A DNA stretch of 64,000 bases from Clostridium aminobutyricum (GCF_017255415.1 NZ_JAFJZZ010000002.1:62001-126000); one strand, 5' to 3'; positions 44,601-54,595 are shown, counted from the stretch's first letter. Made by a program: numbers and translations. The notes: generated from the letters alone by a model not told the origin.

Positions 44601-46019
44601 TTACTCCTTTCCGTTCCAGCAATAGGTACAAAGCTTACATCTGTCAATACCGATAGCCTCTAACGTATCCTCTAAATCCTGGTATCTCAAACTATTGAAA
44701 TTTAATTTTTCTCTGATCCTCTCCACCATATCCGCATGCTTCTGTGTCTTTGAAGATGCATATTCGGCAACCAGCTCCCCGGTTACTTCTTCCGGACTCA
44801 AGTTTTCCAGTTCACAAATCACACGGCGTGCAATTAAATCCATCTCACTTACCGAACGGGAAAAATTCAAGTACTTACAGCCATACATAATAGGGGGACA
44901 GGCTGATCGCACATGGATTTCCTTTGCACCGTTCTCATGCAGATACGTTACGGTTTCGGAAAGCTGCGTTCCTCTCACGATGGAATCATCCACCAGTACA
45001 AACTTTTTATCGTGAATAATCTCAAACACCGGAACCAGCTTCATTTTAGCAATCAGATTTCTGGCTTTTTGGTTCTGCGGCATAAAGCTTCTCGGCCAAG
45101 TAGGCGTATACTTGATAAGCGGTCTGGCGTATGGAATTCCGGATTTATTCGCATAACCGAGTGCGTGAGCAACACCGCTGTCCGGCACCCCTGCCACATA
45201 ATCTACATCCAGATCGCCGTCCTTTTCTGCCAGCAATGCACCGTTTCGATGACGTGCTTTTTCCACATTTTCACCTTCATATACCGCGGTAGGATAGCCG
45301 AAATAAGTCCATAGAAACGTACAAATCCGCATTTCTTCCTGCGCTTCACCCACTGTTTCTATAAGTTCAGGCGTAATGAGAACAATTTCGCCCGGCCCTA
45401 CTTCTCTTATCTTTTTATACCCTATATTAATAAAGGAGAACGATTCGGAAGCAACACAATAGCCATCTTCTTTCTGTCCGATAATAAGCGGCGTCCTTCC
45501 GAATTTATCTCTTGCGGCATACAGTCCATCCGGGGTCAGCACCAACATGGTACAAGAACCATCGATTTTTTTCTGCGCCGTTCGAATCCCTTCTGCAATA
45601 GTACGTCCGGTAGAAATCAACGACGCTACCAATTCCGTATTGTTGATCTGACCACCGCTCATAGCCATAAACTGATTGCATCCATTGTTTAAAAGCTCCC
45701 GGACAAGCTGCTCCTTGTTGTTGATTCTGCCTACCGTTCCAACGGCATAATGACCTCGCTGACTGTATGCCGTTAAAGGTTGCGGCTCACCGTCACTGAT
45801 GCTTCCGATTCCCATCGACCCTTTCATTTCACCGATTTCTCTTTCGAATTTATTTCTGAAAGCCCCGTTTTCAATGCTGTGAATGGCCCTGCTAAAACCG
45901 TTCTCACCGAAAACACACATTCCGCCTGTTTTCGTCCCAAGGTGGGAATGATAGTCCGTACCAAAGAATAAGTCCATTACAATATCGTTCTTCGATACTG
46001 CTCCAAATAAGCCGCCCAT
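44601..46019 (-). CDS. PurF paralog lacking the glutaminase nucleophile
   Basis: A 472-residue homolog of amidophosphoribosyltransferase. The PRPP-binding loop is intact (FVLVDDSIVRGTQLSE), but the N-terminus reads MGGLFGAV where PurF enzymes have a catalytic Cys that becomes residue 1 (CG.VG). Here it is Gly2, encoded by GGC right after a well-placed ATG with GGAGG, so the loss is not a start-site error. Glutamine hydrolysis should be impossible. Use of free ammonia, a regulatory role, or another phosphoribosyl transfer are open possibilities. A normal PurF with Cys is encoded two genes upstream (purM and purN lie between). The C-terminus has CKLCTYC. Confidence 0.88.
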   Translation of the reverse strand: MGGLFGAVSKNDIVMDLFFGTDYHSHLGTKTGGMCVFGENGFSRAIHSIENGAFRNKFEREIGEMKGSMGIGSISDGEPQPLTAYSQRGHYAVGTVGRINNKEQLVRELLNNGCNQFMAMSGGQINNTELVASLISTGRTIAEGIRTAQKKIDGSCTMLVLTPDGLYAARDKFGRTPLIIGQKEDGYCVASESFSFINIGYKKIREVGPGEIVLITPELIETVGEAQEEMRICTFLWTYFGYPTAVYEGENVEKARHRNGALLAEKDGDLDVDYVAGVPDSGVAHALGYANKSGIPYARPLIKYTPTWPRSFMPQNQKARNLIAKMKLVPVFEIIHDKKFVLVDDSIVRGTQLSETVTYLHENGAKEIHVRSACPPIMYGCKYLNFSRSVSEMDLIARRVICELENLSPEEVTGELVAEYASSKTQKHADMVERIREKLNFNSLRYQDLEDTLEAIGIDRCKLCTYCWNGKE

Positions 46020-46065
46020 TTTTCCTCCTTCATTTTACGTCTAGCAGACTCTGTCTCAAGAACTG

Positions 46066-46659
46066 CTAGTGATTCATTTTTTCTATCACCGTATTAATTG
46101 CCTGTGTCAATAGTTGATGTTCCTCTTCAAGGACTCTGGCTGCCAATGTGTCTGCCGTATCTCCTTCCAGAACGGGAACTTTTTTCTGTACAATGATTTC
46201 ACCGGTATCAACGCCTTCATCTACATAATGAACCGTCGCACCGCTTTCGGTTTCACCGGCATCAAGCACCGCCTGATGTACTTTTTTTCCATAAAATCCC
46301 GCACCGCAGAATTTCGGAATCAAAGAAGGATGAATATTGATGATTCGTCCCTGATAGGCTTGTACCAGTTTCGGCTGTAATACACTCATATATCCTGCGA
46401 GAACAATCAAGTCGGTTTCTTCTTGCTTGAGTGTTGCCAAAAGTGCTTCGGTTCTGGCTGCCATGTCGGGGTATTCGTTTTTACTGATCACACGTGCCCT
46501 AATCCGATGCTTTTTCGCTCTTTCAAGGGCATACGCATTCGGATTGCTGGATATGATACAACCGATTTGGGCTCCCTGTATTCTCCCCGACTCGATGGAA
46601 TCGATAATCGCTTGCAGATTGGTTCCTCCCCCGGATACCAAAACCGTTATCCTTAGCAT
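46066..46659 (-). CDS. purN: Phosphoribosylglycinamide formyltransferase
   Basis: The folate-dependent GAR transformylase of purine synthesis. Signature residues appear in ITVLVSGGGTNLQAI (phosphate loop) and IINIHPSLIPKFCGAG (catalytic His) with VHYVDEGVDTGEII (catalytic Asp). At 197 residues it is full length. The start overlaps the purM end by 7 bases and has GGAG before it. Confidence 0.96.
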   Translation of the reverse strand: MLRITVLVSGGGTNLQAIIDSIESGRIQGAQIGCIISSNPNAYALERAKKHRIRARVISKNEYPDMAARTEALLATLKQEETDLIVLAGYMSVLQPKLVQAYQGRIINIHPSLIPKFCGAGFYGKKVHQAVLDAGETESGATVHYVDEGVDTGEIIVQKKVPVLEGDTADTLAARVLEEEHQLLTQAINTVIEKMNH

Positions 46660-47684
46660 AACGATACTCCTTCACCCGAAATGATTTCTCCGATTAGATC
46701 GACCGTTTCTCCGGCGTTTCGAAGGGTTTCTAACACTGCTTGTGCCTCTTCTTTCGCTACGATCATCATCATGCCGACGCCCATGTTATAGGTCGAAAAC
46801 ATTTCTTTTTCCTCTACATTGCCGCACTTGCTGATGTACGAAAAAATCGGCGGAACCTGCCAGCTGCCTACATTAATTTTCACACCAAGTCCTTTTGGAA
46901 TAATTCTCGGAATATTTTCAAAGAATCCGCCCCCGGTAATATGGATGATGCCGTTCACTTCATGCTTGCCTAAAACAGCATTGCACGCATTGGCATAGAT
47001 TTTAGTTGGTGTCAGCAATGCCTCCCCTAAAGTCATTCCAAGTTCTTCTACATGATCTTCTACGTTCATTTGGAGTTTTTCAAAAAATACCTTTCGTACT
47101 AAGGAATAGCCATTGCTGTGAATGCCGCTGGAAGCAATTCCAATAACCTGATTTCCTTCTGCAATCTTCTCTCCGGTAATCATTTTACTTCTATCAACTA
47201 TCCCTACCGAAAATCCGGCCATGTCATATTCACCTTCGGAATAAAAGTCCGGCATCTCCGCTGTTTCACCGCCGACCAAAGCACTCCCTGCCTGAACACA
47301 TCCATCCGCAATCCCTTTCACGATAGCTGCAATTTTTTCCGCTTTTACGCTGCCTGTTGCAATATAATCCAGGAAGAACAAAGGCTTTGCTCCTTGGCAA
47401 AGAACATCATTGACGCACATAGCCACGCAATCGATACCAACCGTATCGTGTTTGTCCATCAGGAAGGCAATCTTTAATTTGGTTCCTACGCCATCTGTTC
47501 CGGATACAAGCACCGGTTCCGTCAGTCCTGCAACATCCAGTTTAAAAAGGCTGCCGAATCCGCCGAGCCCTGTAAGGACATTCTCGTTAAAGGTTTTTTT
47601 CACGTGGGGCTTCATTAAGTTGACAGCTCGTTCGCCTTCTTTTGTATCAACGCCGGCATCCTTATAGGTTAATTGTTCATCCAT
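46653..47684 (-). CDS. purM: Phosphoribosylformylglycinamidine cyclo-ligase
   Basis: AIR synthetase, which closes the imidazole ring. Recognised by TYKDAGVDTKEGERAV near the start, SGTDGVGTKLKIA (about 62-74) and GGGFFENIPRIIP. The frame is open to 47747, but the ATG at 47684 follows GGGAGGAAT and gives the typical N-terminus and 343 residues. It starts 3 bp after the purF stop. Confidence 0.96.
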   Translation of the reverse strand: MDEQLTYKDAGVDTKEGERAVNLMKPHVKKTFNENVLTGLGGFGSLFKLDVAGLTEPVLVSGTDGVGTKLKIAFLMDKHDTVGIDCVAMCVNDVLCQGAKPLFFLDYIATGSVKAEKIAAIVKGIADGCVQAGSALVGGETAEMPDFYSEGEYDMAGFSVGIVDRSKMITGEKIAEGNQVIGIASSGIHSNGYSLVRKVFFEKLQMNVEDHVEELGMTLGEALLTPTKIYANACNAVLGKHEVNGIIHITGGGFFENIPRIIPKGLGVKINVGSWQVPPIFSYISKCGNVEEKEMFSTYNMGVGMMMIVAKEEAQAVLETLRNAGETVDLIGEIISGEGVSLC

Positions 47685-47686
47685 TT

Positions 47687-49114
47687 TTATTCCTCCCATT
47701 TCATGCTTACTTCCGGCAGTTCCATCGGATAATCTCCCGTAAAGCAAGCTTTGCAGATCTTGTCACTGCCTAGCGCAATGGCTTCCAGCATTCCTTCTAC
47801 ACTTACATACCCTAAGGAGTCCGCTCCCATACCTTCACAAATTTCTTCTATGGTATGTGTTGCCGCGATTAACTTATTTTTGTTTGGTGTGTCGATACCA
47901 AAGAAGCAGGGATCCGTAACAGGAGGAGAGGCTACTCGGACATGAACCTCTTTTGCTCCCGCATCTTTCAGCATCTTTACAATTTTTACACTAGTCGTTC
48001 CCCGTACGATCGAATCGTCGATCATGATAATCCGTTTGCCTTCCACATTTTCTCTGAGCACATTCAGCTTTAATCGTACGCTCAGTTCCCTCATTCGCTG
48101 ATCAGGCTGTATAAAGGTTCTTCCCACATATCTGTTTTTTATAAAACCTTCCCCGTAAGGAATCCCAGATTCTTTTGCATAGCCAATAGCTGCAACCGTT
48201 CCCGAATCCGGCACGGAAATCACCACATCCGCATCCACCGGATGTTCTTTTGCGAGAATTCGTCCGCAAAGATTTCTGGCTGTGTATACATTCCGACCGT
48301 CTATATCGCTGTCCGGTCTTGCAAAATATACGTATTCAAACGCGCAAGAAGCCTTGCTGCATTTTTTCGCGTAAGGGAAGGATTTGATTTCATGATTTTC
48401 GATCACCACCATTTCTCCCGCTTCCACATCTCGAATCAGCTTCGCACCAAGAAGCGGAAAAATGCAGCTCTCAGAAGAAAGAACAAAGCCATCCGGCGTT
48501 TTTCCGATGCATAAAGGCCTGATTCCGTTCGGGTCCCGTACACCGATTAATTTATCTCCGCAAGTAATGACAAGCGCATACGCGCCTTTCACCACTTCAA
48601 GGGTCTTGGTAATCGCCTCTTCAATGGTATGATCCTTGATATGCCTTGCAATGAGTGCCGCAATCACTTCAGAATCAATCGTCGTTTGGAAAATAACACC
48701 GTTGTCCTGCATCTCTTCCCTTAGGATTCTTGCATTCACCAGATTTCCGTTATGGGCCAGTGCCAAGGCACCGCCTTTATAGTAGACAACCAGCGGCATG
48801 GCATTGATCGCATGGCTTTCCCCGGCAGTCGAATAGCGCACATGGCCGATGGCAATGTCTCCCTGCAAGCGTTCAATAATTTCATCATTAAAGATCTCCT
48901 GCACCAGGCCCATTTCTTTGTAGTATTGAATCTTTCCTCCATAATTGGCTGCAATACCGGCACTCTCCTGGCCCCGATGCTGCAGCGAATGCAATCCAAA
49001 GTACACCGATCTGGCAATATCTTTTTTCCCGGGAGCATACACGCCGACTACCCCGCATTCATCATGGAATTTTTCTTCTTCGAACTCTCTCAGTTCCTGG
49101 TTAATATCAAACAT
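47687..49114 (-). CDS. purF: Amidophosphoribosyltransferase
   Basis: The first committed enzyme of purine synthesis: transfers glutamine ammonia to PRPP. After a 19-residue propeptide comes DECGVVGVY with the N-terminal nucleophile Cys; the PRPP loop IIMIDDSIVRGTTS and the Fe-S cysteine region near the C-terminus (DKICKACF) are present, as in the Bacillus-type enzyme with a [4Fe-4S] cluster and processed leader. Two ATGs are possible; the one at 49114 sits 6 bases after GGAG, while the one at 49126 is too close to its site. Confidence 0.96.
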   Translation of the reverse strand: MFDINQELREFEEEKFHDECGVVGVYAPGKKDIARSVYFGLHSLQHRGQESAGIAANYGGKIQYYKEMGLVQEIFNDEIIERLQGDIAIGHVRYSTAGESHAINAMPLVVYYKGGALALAHNGNLVNARILREEMQDNGVIFQTTIDSEVIAALIARHIKDHTIEEAITKTLEVVKGAYALVITCGDKLIGVRDPNGIRPLCIGKTPDGFVLSSESCIFPLLGAKLIRDVEAGEMVVIENHEIKSFPYAKKCSKASCAFEYVYFARPDSDIDGRNVYTARNLCGRILAKEHPVDADVVISVPDSGTVAAIGYAKESGIPYGEGFIKNRYVGRTFIQPDQRMRELSVRLKLNVLRENVEGKRIIMIDDSIVRGTTSVKIVKMLKDAGAKEVHVRVASPPVTDPCFFGIDTPNKNKLIAATHTIEEICEGMGADSLGYVSVEGMLEAIALGSDKICKACFTGDYPMELPEVSMKWEE

Positions 49115-49131
49115 TGTTGTCTCCATTGTCC

Positions 49132-49836
49132 TTATTTCTTTATTCTGTTAAATACTTCCTGATAAGTCTCTTCCACATTTCCAAGGTCTCTTCTGAATCG
49201 GTCCTTGTCCATTTTTTCATTGGTATTTACATCCCAAAGCCGACACGTGTCAGGCGAGATTTCATCTGCAAGAATCACCTGTCCGTCATGTAAGCCGAAT
49301 TCAATTTTAAAGTCAATCAGTTTTAAATCCCGTTCAAGGAAAAACTCTTTTAGCGCCTCATTCACTTCATACGCATACTTCTTCACATCAGCAAGGTGTT
49401 CTTCTGTAGTCAATTCAAGTGCTAGAATATGGTCATCATTGATAAGAGGGTCCCCTAGATCATCGTTCTTATAGGAAAATTCCAGAACCGGCTTCTTAAA
49501 CAGAATGCCTTCTTCTACGCCATATCTTTTGGAGAACGAACCGGCAGACACATTTCGGATGATGACTTCAAGCGGAAGAATTTGAACAGCCTTTACCAAG
49601 GTCTCTCGTTCGCTTAGCTGCTTCACCAAATGTGTAGGAATACCTCTCTTTTCAAGCATCTCAAAAATAATGTTAGCCATTGTATTGTTTACGATACCCT
49701 TCCCGCCGATCTGTCCCTTCTTTAGCCCATTGAACGCTGTGGCATCATCTTTATAATCAACAATAAATAGCTTTGGATCATCTGTTTTAAAGACTTTCTT
49801 TGCTTTTCCTTCATAAATCATTTCTAACTTCTCCAT
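49132..49836 (-). CDS. purC: SAICAR synthetase
   Basis: Joins aspartate to CAIR in purine synthesis. The N-terminus LEMIYEGKAKKVFKTDDP and the ATP/aspartate motif LIDFKIEFGL...ILADEISPDTCRLWD are clear; 234 residues is the usual length. The ATG follows TAGGAGGATT. The 93-bp gap to purE shows no clear regulatory element. Confidence 0.97.
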   Translation of the reverse strand: MEKLEMIYEGKAKKVFKTDDPKLFIVDYKDDATAFNGLKKGQIGGKGIVNNTMANIIFEMLEKRGIPTHLVKQLSERETLVKAVQILPLEVIIRNVSAGSFSKRYGVEEGILFKKPVLEFSYKNDDLGDPLINDDHILALELTTEEHLADVKKYAYEVNEALKEFFLERDLKLIDFKIEFGLHDGQVILADEISPDTCRLWDVNTNEKMDKDRFRRDLGNVEETYQEVFNRIKK

Positions 49837-49929
49837 CTTTCAATCCTCCTATATTTTCTTCATTTTACGATTCATAATTCATAATCGTTTATCCTCTGGG
49901 CCCCTAGGCGAAAAGGACTGTCTCATTTC

Positions 49930-50412
49930 TTACTTGTTACTAAATTCTGAATCAATGGCAATAATATCTTCTTCCATTTTAACTTTATACGCTTTCATTT
50001 TTTCTCGAAGTTCAGGATATTTGATACTAAGCATCTGCACCGCGAGCAGCCCTGCATTCTCCGCTCCGTCAATCGCTACGGTTGCCACCGGCACCCCTTT
50101 CGGCATCTGTACAACGGAAAGAAGAGAATCCAATCCGTCTAACGTGCTGGACTTCATCGGAATCCCGATGATAGGTAGCGGCGTGGTAGCGGCAAGTACT
50201 CCTGCCAAATGAGCCGCCTTTCCTGCTGCCGCAATAATCACTTCAATGCCTTTTTCTTCTGCTGTTTTAGCAAACTCTTCAGCCACCCTCGGCGTTCTGT
50301 GTGCGGAAATAATTCTGGTTTCTGTTTCTACGTTGAACTCCTTTAAAATGTCTTCGGTTTTTTGAACCACCGGATAATCCGATTTGCTGCCCATTACAAT
50401 CGCAACTTTCAT
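49930..50412 (-). CDS. purE: N5-carboxyaminoimidazole ribonucleotide mutase
   Basis: Class I PurE: VAIVMGSKSDYPV near the N-terminus and IISAHRTPRVAEEF with the catalytic His; 160 residues. No purK is present in this window, so the carboxylation either uses a purK elsewhere or proceeds from bicarbonate. The ATG follows AAAGGAGA. It starts 49 bp after purL. Confidence 0.96.
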   Translation of the reverse strand: MKVAIVMGSKSDYPVVQKTEDILKEFNVETETRIISAHRTPRVAEEFAKTAEEKGIEVIIAAAGKAAHLAGVLAATTPLPIIGIPMKSSTLDGLDSLLSVVQMPKGVPVATVAIDGAENAGLLAVQMLSIKYPELREKMKAYKVKMEEDIIAIDSEFSNK

Positions 50413-50461
50413 AAAACAACTCTCCTTTTTTCATCAAGCGACTTTCGTCATACGATTTTAT

Positions 50462-53400
50462 CTATTTAAAATATTTCACACCGGATTCAAAAATTTTCTG
50501 ATCCGTGTTTCCTTGTATATTCTTATACACATATTGTCCGATTCGCTCGGAATGTCCCATCTTGCCGAATACACGACCGTCCGGAGAAGTAATCCCCTCA
50601 ATTGCCATGGTGGAGTAATTCGGATTGAATTTGATGTCCATGGATGGGGTTCCGTTAAATCCAACGTATTGGGTTGCTACCTGACCTCCCGCGATGAGCT
50701 GATTCAGCACCTCTTCATTCGCAATAAAACGTCCTTCGCCATGGGAAATTGCCACGGTATGAAGTTCACCTACTTGTGTTCCCGCGAGCCATGGAGACTT
50801 CACGGAGGATATTCTTGTTCTGACCAAACACGATGCGTGGCGGCCGATTTTGTTATACGTCAGCGTCGGCGCTTTTTCATCCAAATCCAGTATTTTTCCG
50901 CATGGTACCAAACCGAGTTTAATCAACGCTTGGAATCCATTACAGATACCGAACATTAAGCCGTCCCTGTTTTCCAGTAAGTCCGTTACGGCTTCTTTGA
51001 TCGCTGGATTTCTGAATACCGCTGTGATAAATTTTGCCGAACCGTCCGGCTCATCACCGCCCGAAAAACCACCGGGGATAAAGATGATTTGACTTTGTCT
51101 GATTTTCTGCTCCAATTCGTTGATGGAGTCAATCAGCTGATGCTGCGTCATGTTTCGGATAAGTTGGATATCCGTCTCCGCTCCAGCTCTTTCAAATGCA
51201 CGCTTCGAATCCACCTCACAGTTTGTCCCGGGGAAGGTCGGAATCAGCACTCTCGGCTTTGCGATCTTTATCGCAGGCGTATAGGTACACTTTCCTTCGT
51301 ACGAAATCGTCGGGACAACCGTCTGATCGATCGTTGTCTTCCAATCCGCAGTGCGAACCGGAAATATACTTTCCAGCGGTGCAGACCACTGTCTTATAAG
51401 TTCGTCGATAGAGAGGCCAAGGGCTACGCCAATCGGCTTTTTGTTATCATCGGTAATCTGGATAGCGATTTCTTCTCGGTCATCCGTATGGCCGATGACC
51501 TTATGTCTCAATCCATCAAACAACTCTTCCGCATTTTCGTCTTTTGAAATTTCTAAAATTAGAGCACCATAGTACTGCTCATGCAGTTCCCGCTCACTGA
51601 CATAATCCAGACCCACGCCGACTTTATTGCCGACTGCCATCTTCACTAAAGAAATAAAGATTCCGCCTCTTCCCACCGTATTAGCAGAAAGAATCTTTTT
51701 CTGGGCAGTTAATTCACGTACCCTTGCCATGCTCTTTCGGTACATGTCAAAATCGATAATTTTATCTTTATTCCATTTTGGTGCTAAAAATACCAGCTGA
51801 CTGTCCTTGCGTTTCAGTTCGGTGGAAACCACCTCTTCCGCATCTGCAACAGATACTGCAAAAGAAACCAGAGTCGGCGGTACATTGATGTCCATGAATG
51901 TGCCGGACATGCTGTCTTTTCCTCCGATAGCCGGAATGTTGAGCTCCTTCTGAACCTTCAATGCACCGAGCAGCGCAGAGAACGGTTTACTCCAGCTTTC
52001 CGGGTTTTCTGTCATTCGTTCAAAGTATTCTTGGAATGACAATCGAACCTTCGTATAATCTCCTCCCATAGCCACGATCTTCGTCACTGAATCAATCACC
52101 GCATACATCGCTCCATGATAAGGGGAGAATTTAGCAATCTGAGGGTCGAAGCCGTAGGTCATCAGCGTGGCAGTAGTAGTTTCACCTTCTGTCACCGGAA
52201 GCTTTGCCGCCATACCCGCAGCCGGAGAAAGCTGATGCTTTCCTCCGAGAGGCATTAGCACAGTCGCCGCACCGATGGTACTGTCAAAGCGTTCGACTAA
52301 GCCCTTTTGACTGCAACAATTTAAATCCTCTAAATGTCTGGTTATTTTCTTAATACTTCCATCATCTAAGGTAGTAATATCTACATTATTTTTTACGAAT
52401 ACCGTGGCTTCCTGTGTTGCACCGTTGGTATTTAAGAAAGCTCTGCTTAAATCTAAGATGCATTTTTCCCGCCAGTACATCCTGAAACGTCCTGTATCGG
52501 TTACTTTCGCTACCACCACAGCTTCCAGATTTTCCTGTTGGGCATACGCAATAAACTGTTCTGCGTCTGCCTTGTCTACTACGACAGCCATTCTTTCCTG
52601 AGATTCGGAAATAGCCAGTTCCGTTCCGTCCAATCCGTCATATTTTTTAAGAACTAAATCAAGGTTCACATCTAAGCTGTCAGCCAACTCTCCGATGGCA
52701 ACAGAAACGCCGCCGGCGCCGAAATCATTGCATCTCTTGATTAAAGTAGAAACTTCTTTTCTCCTGAAAAGACGTTGAATATTCCTTTCAACAGGAGGAT
52801 TTCCTTTCTGAACTTCCGCACCGCAAGTCAAAATAGAATCTTCCGTATGCTCTTTGGAGGAACCGGTTGCGCCGCCGCATCCGTCTCTGCCTGTTCTTCC
52901 TCCTACCAATACAATGCAATCGCTTTCTATGGGGGATTCTCTTCGAACATGGGAAGCCGGGGCTGCTCCGATTACCGCTCCGATCTCCATCCGTTTTGCA
53001 ACATAGTCCTTATCATATATTTCAACGACCTGGCCTGTCGCCAAGCCAATCTGATTTCCGTAGGAACTGTATCCGGCCGCCGCACCCTGTGTAATTTTCC
53101 GCTGCGGTAATTTGCCCGGAAGGGTTTCTTCAATCGGGGTTCTCGGATCAGCAGAGCCTGTCACTCTCATCGCCTGATATACATACACTCTGCCTGAAAG
53201 AGGATCTCGGATGGCTCCGCCAAGACAAGTAGCTGCACCGCCAAACGGTTCAATCTCAGTTGGGTGGTTATGCGTCTCGTTCTTAAACATGACCAGCCAA
53301 TCTTCTTCACGACCGTCGATCTTCGCCTTCACCTTAATACTGCATGCGTTGATTTCTTCCGATTCATCGAGGTCTTCCACCAAGCCTTTTTTCTTCAGAT

Positions 53401-54268
53401 ACTTTGCGCCGATGCAAGCCAAATCCATCAGGCAGATATCCTTGCCGCCTTCTTCGGAAGATTTCTGTGCTCTTTCTCCGTACACTTCCTGACGCATTTC
53501 CAAATATTCTTCAAAGGCCTCCTGTATGACCTGTGTATACTCACCTTCTTCAAATCGAATATCCGTCAGCTTGGTCATAAACGTCGTATGTCTGCAATGA
53601 TCAGACCAATAGGTATCTACCACTCTGAGTTCAGTAATACTTGGATCTCGTTTTTCCTCTTTTTTAAAATACTCCTGAATAAACAAAATGTCTTTTGCAC
53701 TCATCGCAAAGCCCATCTCTTTTCGGAAGGCTTCCAGCTTTTCTTCCGCCATATTGATAAAGCCTTTTACAAGGGTGACATCGTCAGGTACAACGCTTTC
53801 CAACTTTAAATTCTCAGGTTTCTCCATGCTCGTTTCCTGCGAGTCCACCGGATTGATGCAATAATGCTTAACAGCCGCAAATTGCTCCGTGCTTACCTCC
53901 CCTTCAAGAGCAATGATTCGAGTGAACTTTACCACCGCGTTGACTTCTGCATTCATCATCTTGATGCACTGCGCGGCAGAATCCGCTCGTTGGTCGTATT
54001 GTCCGGGCAGATATCCGACCGCAAACAGGTTCTCTCCCAATCCGTTTGGGAGTTCTTCTTCATACACCACATCGATCGCCGGTTCTGCGAAAACAGTGTA
54101 TTTTGAGTTTTCATAAGTGGTTTCATCCACACCTTCTACGTCATATCTATTAATAACTCGAACGTTCGTCAATCCTTCTAAATGAAGATTCTGCTTCAGA
54201 TCCTCGTATAAGCCTTTTGCCTCTATATTGAACCCTTGCTTCTTCTCTACATATATACGTTTTACCAT
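50462..54268 (-). CDS. purL: Phosphoribosylformylglycinamidine synthase, single-chain form
   Basis: A large FGAM synthase of 1268 residues containing, in order, a PurS-like N-terminus, the double ATPase core (ETHNHPTEIEPFGGAATCLGG; GGKDSMSGTF) and a class I glutaminase domain (LIPTFPGTNCEVDSKRAFERAG, then the nucleophile Cys in MFGICNGFQALIKLG). Bacilli use a three-gene purS/Q/L version; the fused form occurs in many Clostridia. The frame is open to 54298, but the ATG at 54268 is preceded by AAAGGGA. It is the first gene of the purine operon, behind a promoter and PurR-like boxes. Confidence 0.96.
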   Translation of the reverse strand: MVKRIYVEKKQGFNIEAKGLYEDLKQNLHLEGLTNVRVINRYDVEGVDETTYENSKYTVFAEPAIDVVYEEELPNGLGENLFAVGYLPGQYDQRADSAAQCIKMMNAEVNAVVKFTRIIALEGEVSTEQFAAVKHYCINPVDSQETSMEKPENLKLESVVPDDVTLVKGFINMAEEKLEAFRKEMGFAMSAKDILFIQEYFKKEEKRDPSITELRVVDTYWSDHCRHTTFMTKLTDIRFEEGEYTQVIQEAFEEYLEMRQEVYGERAQKSSEEGGKDICLMDLACIGAKYLKKKGLVEDLDESEEINACSIKVKAKIDGREEDWLVMFKNETHNHPTEIEPFGGAATCLGGAIRDPLSGRVYVYQAMRVTGSADPRTPIEETLPGKLPQRKITQGAAAGYSSYGNQIGLATGQVVEIYDKDYVAKRMEIGAVIGAAPASHVRRESPIESDCIVLVGGRTGRDGCGGATGSSKEHTEDSILTCGAEVQKGNPPVERNIQRLFRRKEVSTLIKRCNDFGAGGVSVAIGELADSLDVNLDLVLKKYDGLDGTELAISESQERMAVVVDKADAEQFIAYAQQENLEAVVVAKVTDTGRFRMYWREKCILDLSRAFLNTNGATQEATVFVKNNVDITTLDDGSIKKITRHLEDLNCCSQKGLVERFDSTIGAATVLMPLGGKHQLSPAAGMAAKLPVTEGETTTATLMTYGFDPQIAKFSPYHGAMYAVIDSVTKIVAMGGDYTKVRLSFQEYFERMTENPESWSKPFSALLGALKVQKELNIPAIGGKDSMSGTFMDINVPPTLVSFAVSVADAEEVVSTELKRKDSQLVFLAPKWNKDKIIDFDMYRKSMARVRELTAQKKILSANTVGRGGIFISLVKMAVGNKVGVGLDYVSERELHEQYYGALILEISKDENAEELFDGLRHKVIGHTDDREEIAIQITDDNKKPIGVALGLSIDELIRQWSAPLESIFPVRTADWKTTIDQTVVPTISYEGKCTYTPAIKIAKPRVLIPTFPGTNCEVDSKRAFERAGAETDIQLIRNMTQHQLIDSINELEQKIRQSQIIFIPGGFSGGDEPDGSAKFITAVFRNPAIKEAVTDLLENRDGLMFGICNGFQALIKLGLVPCGKILDLDEKAPTLTYNKIGRHASCLVRTRISSVKSPWLAGTQVGELHTVAISHGEGRFIANEEVLNQLIAGGQVATQYVGFNGTPSMDIKFNPNYSTMAIEGITSPDGRVFGKMGHSERIGQYVYKNIQGNTDQKIFESGVKYFK

Positions 54269-54351
54269 CACGCGTCCCTTTCTCCGTATAATTACCAATT
54301 TATTTCGGGTAATTGTTCGTGTTTTTAGCTTTCATTCTTTTGTATGCGTTC

Positions 54352-54380
54352 ATGTTAGCATATATTTTTACGCAACACAA
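54352..54380 (-). promoter_or_regulatory. Promoter of the purine operon
   Basis: TTGTGT (54375-54380) and TAACAT (54352-54357) with a 17-bp spacer; leader about 77 nt. No guanine riboswitch core is seen in the leader. Confidence 0.6.
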
Positions 54381-54420
54381 GGTTTTGACTAGAATTTCAA
54401 AGAAAGTTTTAAAAAATATA

Positions 54421-54455
54421 CGAACAATTCAAGTTTATATTTTAATATAAGTTCG
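54421..54455. promoter_or_regulatory. PurR-like PurBox pair
   Basis: CGAACAATT at 54421 and AAGTTCG ending at 54455 are inverted, 35 bp overall, the geometry of Bacillus-type PurBoxes, and lie upstream of the -35. A further half-box ATTGTTCG is at 54312-54319 in the leader. A PRPP-sensing PurR repressor is inferred; its gene is not in the window. Confidence 0.7.
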
Positions 54456-54540
54456 TTATTTTGATAACGATCCTATTTCATTCTATATTCTCACCTCATT
54501 ATTCCCTTCATGCCTTACAATTATCAATAGATACCAACTG

Positions 54541-54581
54541 AAAAACCCCTGAGAGGACGAAATCGTTTCCAAACAGGGGTT
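54541..54581 (-). terminator. Terminator of trpB
   Basis: AACCCCTG and CAGGGGTT arms are followed by TTTT on the minus strand, 15 bp after the trpB stop. Confidence 0.85.
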
Positions 54582-54595
54582 ACTTATTCTTCTAC

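Noticed and set aside
54269-54420. Guanine riboswitch before purL
   Set aside because: The conserved loop sequences and the CCGTAAA-type core of purine riboswitches are absent; PurR-like boxes explain the region better.
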